Shown: piece by piece, positions 1 through 6,285 of the stretch | Layout of the letters: every line of letters begins with the position of its first letter | How positions within the stretch are numbered: the stretch's first letter is position 1 | NCBI GenBank assembly: GCA_029266935.1 | Contig: JAQSVY010000044.1 | Coordinates: 1 to 9,578, forward strand | Origin: Burkholderiales bacterium | GTDB taxonomy: Bacteria > Pseudomonadota > Gammaproteobacteria > Burkholderiales > SG8-39 | DNA: 9,578 bases | Reading direction: 5' to 3' | Notes under the pieces: model-generated | What the model saw: the letters and a program-made list of their open reading frames with translations, nothing else | Database searches by the model: none | Told to the model about the DNA's origin: nothing | Made by a program: the position numbers and the translations under genes

Positions 1-771
1 CTCGTCGTCGGTCACGGTGATCATGTCGTCCACGTAGTGCAGCACGATCGGGAAGGTGAGCTTGCCGAGCGAGGGCGTGCGCGCGCCGTCGGCGATGGTG
101 TCGGGAATGGCGATGGTCACCAGGCGCTTCTTCACGAACGACTGCGTCGCATCGTCGCCCGCCGCGGGCTCGACCCCGTAGACCTTGATCTTCGGCGCGA
201 GGTGCTTCGCCGCGATGGCGCAGCCCGAGAGCAGCCCGCCGCCGCCGCAAGGCACGAGCAGCACGTCGAGCGGCCCCGCGTCCTCGACGAGCTCCTTGCC
301 CGCCGTGCCCTGGCCGGCGATGACGTGCTCGTGGTCGAAGGGCGGGATCAGCGTCAGGCCGCGCTCGCTCGCCAGCTTCCCCGCGACGTCTTCGCGCGCC
401 TGATTCTTCGCGTACTGCACTACCTCGGCGCCGTAGCCGCGCGTCGCGTCGAGCTTCACCCTCGGCGCGTCCTCCGGCATCACGATCAAGGTCTTGATCC
501 CGAGTAGTTTCCCGGCCAAGGCAACGGCCTGGGCATGATTCCCCGACGAGAAGGCGATGACGCCGTTCTGCCGGCGATCCTCGGGCAGCTGCGAGAGCGC
601 GTTGAACGCGCCGCGGAACTTGAACGCGCCCATGCGCTGGAAGTTCTCGCACTTGAAGAATACCGACGCGCCGGTGAGCGCATCGACGGTGGCCGAGGTC
701 AGGACTGGCGTGCGCTTCGCGTGCGCCTTGATGCGCCCTTGCGCGGCGGCAATGTCGGCGAAGGAAACCAT
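1..771 (-). CDS. PLP-dependent serine/threonine dehydratase-family enzyme (partial, C-terminus beyond window)
   Basis: Reading the minus strand from the ATG at 771 gives 257 uninterrupted codons running off the left edge; roughly 60-70 C-terminal residues of a usual 320-330 aa enzyme are missing. It is a fold-type II PLP enzyme. FKFRGA carries the Schiff-base lysine (K51), SSGNH (75-79) carries the serine of the active site, and PCGGGGLLSG (174-183) is the glycine-rich PLP-phosphate loop. E201, G205 and D207 have the spacing of the Mg2+ site of serine racemase and threo-3-hydroxyaspartate ammonia-lyase. The family deaminates hydroxy-amino acids (serine, threonine or 3-hydroxyaspartate) to 2-oxo acids in the cytoplasm; the exact substrate cannot be read from sequence. 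The start lies 23 bp from the divergent enoyl-CoA hydratase-like frame, with a TACAAT -10 box close enough to give a leaderless or nearly leaderless mRNA. The family call is firm; substrate and symbol are not. Confidence 0.9.
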   Translation of the reverse strand, partial: MVSFADIAAAQGRIKAHAKRTPVLTSATVDALTGASVFFKCENFQRMGAFKFRGAFNALSQLPEDRRQNGVIAFSSGNHAQAVALAGKLLGIKTLIVMPEDAPRVKLDATRGYGAEVVQYAKNQAREDVAGKLASERGLTLIPPFDHEHVIAGQGTAGKELVEDAGPLDVLLVPCGGGGLLSGCAIAAKHLAPKIKVYGVEPAAGDDATQSFVKKRLVTIAIPDTIADGARTPSLGKLTFPIVLHYVDDMITVTDDE

Positions 772-794
772 GGGGCGAATTGTAGAATGCTCGC
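772..794. promoter_or_regulatory. Divergent promoter with overlapping -10 boxes
   Basis: The 23 bp between two divergent ATGs contain ATTGTAGAAT (779-788). On the plus strand TAGAAT (783-788) is a good -10 box ending 6 nt before the ATG at 795. On the minus strand TACAAT (784-779) is a good -10 box ending 7 nt before the ATG at 771. The two boxes share positions 783-784. Both transcripts would begin at or next to their start codons, and neither gene has a Shine-Dalgarno sequence in this gap. No convincing -35 element is visible for either direction; such elements would have to lie inside the opposing coding regions. The call is inferred from motif and spacing only. Confidence 0.5.
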
Positions 795-1327
795 ATGGAC
801 TACTCCCAGTACAAAGAGCTGAAGTTTCGCCGGCCCGAGCCCGGCATCCTCGAGATCGTCATGGGCGAGGAGGGCAAGCTCTCCGTCGCCACCGCGCGCA
901 TGCACGCCGAGATGGCCATGGTCTGGCTCGACGTCGACCGCGACCCCGAGACGCGCGTCGCCATCCTGCGCGGCGCCGGCAAGGGCTTCTCGGCCGGCGG
1001 CGACCTGAAGATGGTCGCGAAGGCGAAGTACTACCTGCTGCTCTGTGAGACCATCAGCGGCGAGGAAGCCGAGCGCCTCGGCTTGGTCTCCCTGACTTGC
1101 GAGGAACAAGAACTGAACGAAAAGGCGCTGGAGGTCGCACGCAAGCTCGCCGCCGGCGCGCAGACCGCGCTGAGCTGGACCAAGTACTCGCTCAACAACT
1201 GGCTGCGCATGGCCGGCCCTTCCTTCGATGCCTCGCTCGCGCTCGAGGTGCTGGGCTTCACCGGACCCGAGGCTAAGGAAGGCGTCGCCTCGCACCGCGA
1301 GAAGCGCAAGCCAGTAGGTTCGTCATC

Positions 1328-1360
1328 GGGCGTTCCCAAACGTCCTATATTGTTATATAA
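1328..1360 (+). promoter_or_regulatory. Putative operator/promoter of the transporter-AcnX operon
   Basis: This stretch contains an 18-bp inverted repeat, GGGCGTT (1328-1334), CCCA, AACGTCC (1339-1345), with 6 of 7 positions paired and the seventh able to form G-U in RNA. It is followed directly by an AT-rich island (1346-1360) containing TATATT (1346-1351) and the perfect 8-bp palindrome TTATATAA (1353-1360), in otherwise very GC-rich DNA. TATATA (1354-1359) or TATATT could be the -10 box, placing a transcript start about 25-35 nt before the ATG at 1394. No good TTGACA-like -35 box is seen. The symmetric elements are natural candidates for binding by the GntR/HutC regulator encoded in the operon, which is an inference. 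Confidence 0.4.
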
Positions 1361-1378
1361 GAAGCGCCGTTACCCCCT

Positions 1379-1388
1379 GAGGAGGAGG
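1379..1388 (+). promoter_or_regulatory. Strong ribosome binding site of the solute-binding protein gene
   Basis: GAGGAGGAGG lies 5 nt before the ATG at 1394 and is the strongest Shine-Dalgarno match in the window. It supports that start and fits the high expression a periplasmic binding protein needs relative to its permeases. Confidence 0.8.
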
Positions 1389-1393
1389 CAGCG

Positions 1394-2773
1394 ATGAAAG
1401 TAAATGGCGGCAGGAGGCGCGTGCTGGCGGCCGTGCCGGCGGTGCTGGGTGCGCCCTGGATTGCGCGCTACGCGTACGCGCAGAGCGCGGATCTGGGCGC
1501 CTACCAGAACGCGAAGGTGAACTGGCGGCAAGCCGAGGGCGAGACCATCACGGTGGCGGTGATCCCGGCCGGCTACTTCGGCGCGCTCGAGGCGATCACG
1601 CCGGAGTTCGAGACGCTCACCGGCGTCAAGGTGCGCTACGACAAGGTGCCGCCGGGGCAGATCCGCCAGAAGGCGATCCTCGACCTGACCGCGAAGAGCG
1701 GCACGTATGCGACGCACGCCGCCGACCCGATGTACTACGACCTCTATGTCTCGAACAAGTGGATCGAGCCGATCGAGAAGTACATGGGCGACAGCAAGCT
1801 CACGGATGCCGCGTGGTACAAGGCCGACGACATCATTCCCGCCTGGCGCGGCGCCAACAGCGTCGGCGGGAAGCTCTACGGCGTGCCCTTCGACGGCGAG
1901 TCGACGCTGCAGGTGTACCGCAAGGACCTCTACGACGCGAAGAGCCTCAAGCCCGCGGAGACGTTCGACGAGGTGATGCGCAACGCCAAGGCGGTGCACG
2001 ACCCGGACAACCGTGTCTGGGGCGCCGGCGTACGAGGCTTCAAGGGCGCCGGGCAGAACATGTACATCTACCCGTCGATCTTCCGCGCCTTCGGCGGCGA
2101 GTGGTTCAGCGGCAAGCAGCTCCGCGTCAACAGTCGCGAGGGCGTGGCGGCGCTCGAATGGTACGTCGAGCTCCTCTCCAAGTACGCGCCGCCCGCGGTG
2201 CGCAACTGGAACTGGCCCGATCTCGCCGATGCGTTCTCGCAGGGCACGCTCGGCCTCTATATCGACGCGAACACCTCCGCCTCGGTGCTGAACAACGCCG
2301 AGCGCTCCAAGGTGCTCGGCAAGATCGGCTATGCGCGCTGGCCGAAGGGACCGTCCGGCAAGCGCGTCTCGTCGATCTGGAACTGGGGCTTCCCCATCAA
2401 CGCCGCACTGTCCGAGAAGGCGAAGCGCGCGACCTGGCTCTTCATCGCCTGGTCCACTTCCGCGGAGACGCAGGCGCGCACCTCGTGGAAGGCGAAGGGG
2501 CCGGTGAAGCGCCTGGGCCTCAATCGCCTCTCGCAGTGGCAGTCGAAGGAGTTCGGCGAGCTGGCCGGGGGCCTGGGGGCGAATTTCCTCAGGGCCTCGA
2601 TCGACTCGATGCAGAGCGACCTCGACGTAGACTGGCGCCCGAAGATGCCGCAGTGGCCGGCGGTGGGCGAGACGATGGCGACCGCGATCCAGGCGGCGCT
2701 CGTGGGACAGCAGAAGCCGAAGGAAGCCCTCGACGAGGCGCAGACGCGCATCGCGCAGATCCTGAAGGGTTGA
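1394..2773 (+). CDS. ABC transporter extracellular solute-binding protein, family 1 (CUT1-type)
   Basis: This 459-residue protein is the periplasmic receptor of the importer encoded downstream. The N-terminus has a Tat-like signal: G-R-R-R-V-L (6-11) fits the twin-arginine consensus, followed by a hydrophobic stretch and a probable signal peptidase I site after AYA (27-29). There is no lipobox cysteine, so it should be soluble in the periplasm. The mature part begins with a beta strand at ITVAVIPAGY, followed by EFETLTGVKVRY, typical of family 1 sugar- and polyol-binding proteins; the length is also typical. The C-terminal region has the usual helical WLFIAWSTSAETQ segment and a final helix. 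The ligand cannot be read from sequence. The ATG at 1394 is chosen for its strong Shine-Dalgarno sequence and because it gives a complete signal peptide. It is the first gene of the eight-gene operon; its TGA shares one base with the next ATG. Confidence 0.93.
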   Translation: MKVNGGRRRVLAAVPAVLGAPWIARYAYAQSADLGAYQNAKVNWRQAEGETITVAVIPAGYFGALEAITPEFETLTGVKVRYDKVPPGQIRQKAILDLTAKSGTYATHAADPMYYDLYVSNKWIEPIEKYMGDSKLTDAAWYKADDIIPAWRGANSVGGKLYGVPFDGESTLQVYRKDLYDAKSLKPAETFDEVMRNAKAVHDPDNRVWGAGVRGFKGAGQNMYIYPSIFRAFGGEWFSGKQLRVNSREGVAALEWYVELLSKYAPPAVRNWNWPDLADAFSQGTLGLYIDANTSASVLNNAERSKVLGKIGYARWPKGPSGKRVSSIWNWGFPINAALSEKAKRATWLFIAWSTSAETQARTSWKAKGPVKRLGLNRLSQWQSKEFGELAGGLGANFLRASIDSMQSDLDVDWRPKMPQWPAVGETMATAIQAALVGQQKPKEALDEAQTRIAQILKG

Positions 2774-3651
2774 TGTCTTCCGTCGCAAGGCGGGGGGAGC
2801 GCCGCTTCGCGCTGGCGCTCTTCCTGCCTGCTTTCCTGCTGCTCGTGGCGACCACCACGCTGCCGCTCGTATACCTCATGTGGTCGAGCACGCAGCGCAT
2901 CGACCTCAGCATGCCGTGGCTCTCCGGCTTCGCCGGGCTCGAGAACTACGCCAAGCTCGGCGCGGACGGGCGCTTCTGGCAGTCGCTCTGGCTTACCTTC
3001 GTCTACACCGGCACGACAGTGGTGCTGCAGGTGGCGATCGGGCTCGGGCTCGCGCTGCTGGTGATGCAGGTGCGCGCCGGCCAGGCGCTGCTGCGCATCG
3101 GCGCGATCCTGCCGATCGTGCTCGCGCCGGTGGTGGCGGGCCTTTTCTGGCGCTCTCTGGTGCTCGCACCCGACTTCGGCATCATGGACTTCTTTACCCG
3201 CGCGCTCGGCCTGGGGAGCTACAACTGGCTCGGCGACCCGCAGCTCGCGCTCGTCTCGGTGATCGCCATCCATACCTGGCAGTGGACGCCGTTCGCGTTC
3301 CTCGTGCTGCTCGCGAGCCTCTCCGCCCTGCCGCCCGACCTCTATGAGGCGGCGCGCCTCGACCGCGCCGGTCCGTGGCAGCGCTTCTGGCACATCACGC
3401 TGCCGATGATCCGCCCGGCGATCGTCATCGTCGTCATCCTGCGCATGGTGACGGCGCTCTCGGCCTTCGCCGCCATCTTCGCCGCCACCGGCGGCGGGCC
3501 GGGCTCGGCCACCGAGATCCTCAACCTCTACGCCTATCGCCTCTCATTCACCGAGCTCAACATCGGCTACGGCTCGGCGGTGGCGACAGTGCTGCTGCTG
3601 ATCACGCTTTCGGTCGCGTTTCTCCTCTTCGCGCTGAGGCGGGCGCGGTGA
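2773..3651 (+). CDS. ABC transporter permease, MalF/UgpA type
   Basis: This 292-residue inner-membrane protein is one of the two transmembrane subunits of the importer. Six hydrophobic segments are visible, starting with one around residues 12-38 and ending at the C-terminus with a LLLITLSVAFLLFAL segment followed by basic residues. The cytoplasmic EAA loop that docks on the ATPase is clear: E192-A-A-x-L-D-x-A-G200 followed by I208-x-L-P211. A longer open frame extends upstream inside the binding-protein gene, but only the part from 2773 resembles a permease. The ATG at 2773 overlaps the preceding TGA (TGATG) with GAAGGG just upstream, so this start is preferred and translation is probably coupled. 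The FLPAFLLL N-terminus and length are normal for MalF-like CUT1 permeases. Confidence 0.92.
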   Translation: MSSVARRGERRFALALFLPAFLLLVATTTLPLVYLMWSSTQRIDLSMPWLSGFAGLENYAKLGADGRFWQSLWLTFVYTGTTVVLQVAIGLGLALLVMQVRAGQALLRIGAILPIVLAPVVAGLFWRSLVLAPDFGIMDFFTRALGLGSYNWLGDPQLALVSVIAIHTWQWTPFAFLVLLASLSALPPDLYEAARLDRAGPWQRFWHITLPMIRPAIVIVVILRMVTALSAFAAIFAATGGGPGSATEILNLYAYRLSFTELNIGYGSAVATVLLLITLSVAFLLFALRRAR

Positions 3652-4481
3652 AGGTGCTTCGCTCCTGGATCCTGCTCGGTGTCTCCGTGTTGACGGTGCT
3701 GGTCTGGGTCTTCCCGGTGGCCTGGGGGCTTCTCACCTCTCTCAAGACCGAGCGCGACGTGCTCGCTTATCCGCCCGAGATCATCTTCGAGCCGACCGCG
3801 GTCAACTACTACGACGTGTTCTTCGGCGGCGCCTCGATCGTGCCGAACCTCGTCTCCAGCGTGATCGTATCGGGGCTGACGACGGTGCTGACGATGCTCT
3901 TCGCCATCCCGGCCGCCTATGCGCTGGCGCGGCTTGAGCTGCCGTTCAAGCGCGCCACCGGGTTCTGGGTGCTCGCGACGCAGATGCTGCCGCCGGTCGG
4001 GCTCGTCATCCCCTACTTCCTGCTGCTGCGCAAGGTCGGCTGGACCGACACCTACCAGGGTCTCGTGCTCGTGTACCTGACCTTTGCGCTGCCCTTCGCG
4101 ATCTGGCTCCTCGTCTCCTACTTCGAGGAGATCCCGCGCGAAATGGAGGAGGCGGCGCTGCTCGACCGCGCCGGCCGGCTGCGCGCCCTGTGGCACGTGA
4201 TCCTGCCGCAGGCGAAAGGCGGCATCGCGGTGACGTTGATCTTCGTCTTCCTCAACTCCTGGAACGAGTTCCTGTTCGCGGTGGTGCTCGGCGGCAACAC
4301 GGTGCGCACCGTGACCGTGGCGATGTTCAACTTCATCTCGCTCGAGCAGACGCAGTGGGCGCGCCTTGCGGCCGCCGCGATGGTCGGCATGGCGCCGGTG
4401 ATCGTGCTGGGGCTTCTCGCGCAGAAGCACATCGTCAAGGGCCTGACGGTGGGCGCGGTGAAGGGAGGAGGACGGCGATGA
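3648..4481 (+). CDS. ABC transporter permease, MalG/UgpE type
   Basis: This is the second transmembrane subunit of the importer, 277 residues, with a GTG start at 3648 inside a GTGA overlap with the previous stop. GAGGCGGG lies 4 nt before the start. The open frame continues upstream but only sequence from this GTG matches the family (short basic N-terminus, first membrane helix ILLGVSVLTVLVWVFPVAW). A SLKTERDV segment typical of MalG-type proteins follows the first helix. The EAA loop is intact: E167-E-A-A-x-L-D-x-A-G176 followed by I185-L-P187. LNSWNEFLFAVVL, also characteristic of this subunit, precedes the last helices. It should form a heterodimer with the permease encoded just before it in the inner membrane. 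Confidence 0.92.
   Translation: MKVLRSWILLGVSVLTVLVWVFPVAWGLLTSLKTERDVLAYPPEIIFEPTAVNYYDVFFGGASIVPNLVSSVIVSGLTTVLTMLFAIPAAYALARLELPFKRATGFWVLATQMLPPVGLVIPYFLLLRKVGWTDTYQGLVLVYLTFALPFAIWLLVSYFEEIPREMEEAALLDRAGRLRALWHVILPQAKGGIAVTLIFVFLNSWNEFLFAVVLGGNTVRTVTVAMFNFISLEQTQWARLAAAAMVGMAPVIVLGLLAQKHIVKGLTVGAVKGGGRR
4464..4471 (+). promoter_or_regulatory. Ribosome binding site of the ATPase gene
   Basis: GGAGGAGG lies 6 nt before the ATG at 4478, within the last codons of the preceding permease gene. It fixes the ATPase start and contrasts with the weak or absent sites before the GTG-started genes downstream. Confidence 0.75.
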
Positions 4482-5530
4482 GCGCGGCGTCGGTTTCGCT
4501 CGCCGGCATCGTCAAGCGCCACGGCACCGTGACCGCGCTCGCCGGCATCGACCTCGAGGTGGCGCCGGGGGAGTTCTTCTCGCTCCTCGGGCCCTCGGGC
4601 TCGGGCAAGACCACAACGCTGCGCATTCTCGCCGGCCTGGAGCAGGCGGACGCCGGCACGGTGCGCATGAACGGCAAGGACGTCACTTCCCTCGAGCCGG
4701 GCGCCCGCGACGTGGCGATGGTGTTCCAGAGCTATGCGCTCTACCCGCACATGACGGTGCGGGAAAACATCGCTTTTCCATTGAAGATGAACGGTGAAAA
4801 GCCGAAGGAGATAGAGGCGGCGGTAGGGGAAGCCGCCGCGCGCGTGCGCATCGAGCATCTGCTCGAGAGGAAGCCGGGCCAGCTCTCCGGCGGCCAGCAG
4901 CAGCGCTGCGCGCTCGCGCGCGCGATCGTGAGGAAGCCGGCGCTGTTCCTGCTCGACGAGCCGCTCTCGAACCTCGACGCCAAGCTTCGCGTGGAGACGC
5001 GGGTGGAGCTGAAGCGCCTGCAGCGCGCGCTCAACGTCACCGCGGTGTACGTGACCCACGACCAGGAGGAGGCGCTCTCGCTCTCCGACCGCCTCGCCGT
5101 CTTCATGGACGGGCGTGTGGTGCAGGTCGGCACGCCAGAGGAGGTCTTCAGCCGCCCGGCCACGGTCGAGGTCGCCGGCTTCCTCGGCAACCCGCCGATG
5201 AACCTGCTGCCCGCGCGGCTGGAAGAGGGCCGTGCCACCGTTGAGGGAACTTCAATAGGCCTCTCTTCTCTTGTTCATCTGGGGACCCGCGAGGTGACGC
5301 TGGGCATCCGGCCCTCCGCGGTGCGCATCGCCGCGCAGGGGCTGCCGGCGACGGTCACCATGTGCGAGGCGCTCGGCGAGGATTTCTTCGTCGACCTCAC
5401 CGTCGGCGAGCGCCTCGTGCGCGTGAAGCTTCGGGACGAGGCGCGTCCGGCTGAGCGCTCGCAGGTGCGTATTGCGCTCGACCCTGGCGCACTGCATGTC
5501 TTTGATCGGCGGACGGGGCTGCGCCTGTGA
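4478..5530 (+). CDS. ABC transporter ATP-binding protein, MalK/UgpC type
   Basis: This 350-residue cytoplasmic ATPase powers the importer. All nucleotide-binding motifs are intact: Walker A GPSGSGKT (38-45), Q-loop Q84, signature LSGGQ (136-140), Walker B LFLLDEP (156-162), D-loop SNLDAK (164-169) and switch histidine H194. From about residue 235 a C-terminal OB/TOBE-type regulatory domain follows, with the NPPMNLLPARL entry and LGIRPSAVRI strand typical of CUT1 ATPases; length is normal. The ATG at 4478 overlaps the preceding TGA (ATGA) and has a strong Shine-Dalgarno sequence. The larger open frame beginning at 4190 is read-through in another frame of the permease gene. This class energises import of sugars, polyols, glycerol-3-phosphate and related polar solutes, so the substrate is not fixed by it. 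Confidence 0.95.
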   Translation: MSAASVSLAGIVKRHGTVTALAGIDLEVAPGEFFSLLGPSGSGKTTTLRILAGLEQADAGTVRMNGKDVTSLEPGARDVAMVFQSYALYPHMTVRENIAFPLKMNGEKPKEIEAAVGEAAARVRIEHLLERKPGQLSGGQQQRCALARAIVRKPALFLLDEPLSNLDAKLRVETRVELKRLQRALNVTAVYVTHDQEEALSLSDRLAVFMDGRVVQVGTPEEVFSRPATVEVAGFLGNPPMNLLPARLEEGRATVEGTSIGLSSLVHLGTREVTLGIRPSAVRIAAQGLPATVTMCEALGEDFFVDLTVGERLVRVKLRDEARPAERSQVRIALDPGALHVFDRRTGLRL

Positions 5531-6285
5531 AGCTGCGCCGCGACAGCCACGTCGCCATGCATCGCCAGCTCGCGCAGCAGCTGCGCGAGGCGATTGCCGC
5601 GGGCAAGTACCGGCCGGGCGACCGGCTGCCCACCGAGCCCGAGCTCGCCGCGCGCCACGGCGTCTCGCGCATCACCGCGCGCCAGGCCGTGATGCAGCTC
5701 GTGCGCGACGCGCTGGTGGTGCGCCGCCAGGGCAAGGGCAGCTTCGTCGCCGAGCCGCCGGTGCAGCACGACCTCGTCGACCTGCGCGGCATCTACGACG
5801 AGCTGGTGGCGCGCGGCGTCAACCCGGGCACGCAGCTCCTGGACTACCGCGAGCTCGTGCCGCCGGCCAACGTGGCCGAGCGGCTGCGCTCGGGCGCGCG
5901 CCGCGTGCTGCACTACAAGCGGCTGTACCTGCGCCGCGACGAGCCTTTCGCGGTGTCGTGGGCGTACCTCTCGCCCAGCGTGCCGACCATGCCGCGCGAG
6001 CTCGTGGCGGCGCACACCACCTATCACCTCTTCGAGTCCTTCATGCACCTCAAGATCAGCCATGCCGACCTCTCGGTGCGCGCGCGCGCGGCGACGCCGG
6101 AGCTGCGGAAGCTCCTGCGCCTGCGCTCGGGCACACCGCTCATCGCGCTCGAGCGCGTTTCCTACCTCGCGAACGGCGCGCCGGCCGAGTTCACCCTCTA
6201 CTGCGCCAACGCCGAGAACTACGAGTTCGCGCTGCGCGTGCGCGGCAAGGTGCCGATCACCTCTTCGATGCAGGCGGTGCTGTGA
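5527..6285 (+). CDS. GntR-family transcriptional regulator, HutC/FarR subfamily (UTRA domain)
   Basis: This 252-residue regulator has a GntR winged helix-turn-helix at about residues 8-74: AIAAGKYRPGDRLPTEPELA is the canonical helix 1 to wing entry, GVSRITARQAV is the recognition region and GKGSFV the wing. A C-terminal UTRA ligand-binding domain (about 90-245) places it in the HutC subfamily, whose members sense small metabolites and usually repress neighbouring catabolic genes. The GTG at 5527 overlaps the ATPase stop (GTGA), with only a weak GGACGGGG 8 nt upstream, so expression probably depends on coupling and is low. Its position between transporter and enzyme genes suggests control of the whole operon, including itself. 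The effector is presumably the imported compound or a product of AcnX; this is an inference. Confidence 0.92.
   Translation: MKLRRDSHVAMHRQLAQQLREAIAAGKYRPGDRLPTEPELAARHGVSRITARQAVMQLVRDALVVRRQGKGSFVAEPPVQHDLVDLRGIYDELVARGVNPGTQLLDYRELVPPANVAERLRSGARRVLHYKRLYLRRDEPFAVSWAYLSPSVPTMPRELVAAHTTYHLFESFMHLKISHADLSVRARAATPELRKLLRLRSGTPLIALERVSYLANGAPAEFTLYCANAENYEFALRVRGKVPITSSMQAVL

Larger units (their letters stand above)
795..1397 (+). pseudogene. Enoyl-CoA hydratase/isomerase-family gene with large internal deletion and lost stop
   Basis: The 200-residue open frame keeps both ends of an enoyl-CoA hydratase (crotonase-fold) protein but not its middle. Residues 1-71 end in FSAGGDL, the first half of the oxyanion-hole region. 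From about residue 75 (AKAKYYLLLC, then SGEEAERLGLVSL) the sequence matches what normally lies some 90 residues further on. The second oxyanion-hole glycine segment and the catalytic acid region are gone, so hydratase activity is not expected. The junction lies near 1008-1030 and preserves frame. The family-like C-terminus ends at EKRKP (about 1313). The frame then runs on 26-27 residues through basic, low-complexity sequence and the next gene's promoter region, stopping at a TGA (1395-1397) that overlaps the solute-binding protein ATG. A TAG at 1315-1317 lies one base out of frame, which suggests a 1-nt loss. A remodelled functional protein or an assembly error remains possible. Confidence 0.7.

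Noticed and set aside
1328..1351. The inverted repeat followed by TATATT considered as an intrinsic terminator for the hydratase-like gene
   Set aside because: The stem is short (7 bp with one wobble) and is followed by alternating A/T rather than a run of T, so an operator or promoter reading fits better.
1759..2772. The 338-codon upstream extension of the first permease frame
   Set aside because: It lies in another frame of the solute-binding protein gene and has the biased composition of a shadow frame; permease homology begins only at 2773.
1370..2788. A 472-codon open frame on the minus strand opposite the solute-binding protein
   Set aside because: It is the antisense shadow of a GC-rich gene; its product is rich in Arg, His, Ala and Leu with no recognisable domain, while the plus strand encodes a clear family protein.
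5275..6063. A 262-codon minus-strand frame opposite the ATPase and GntR genes
   Set aside because: Low-complexity Arg/His/Ala-rich shadow frame; the plus-strand genes here have intact family motifs.
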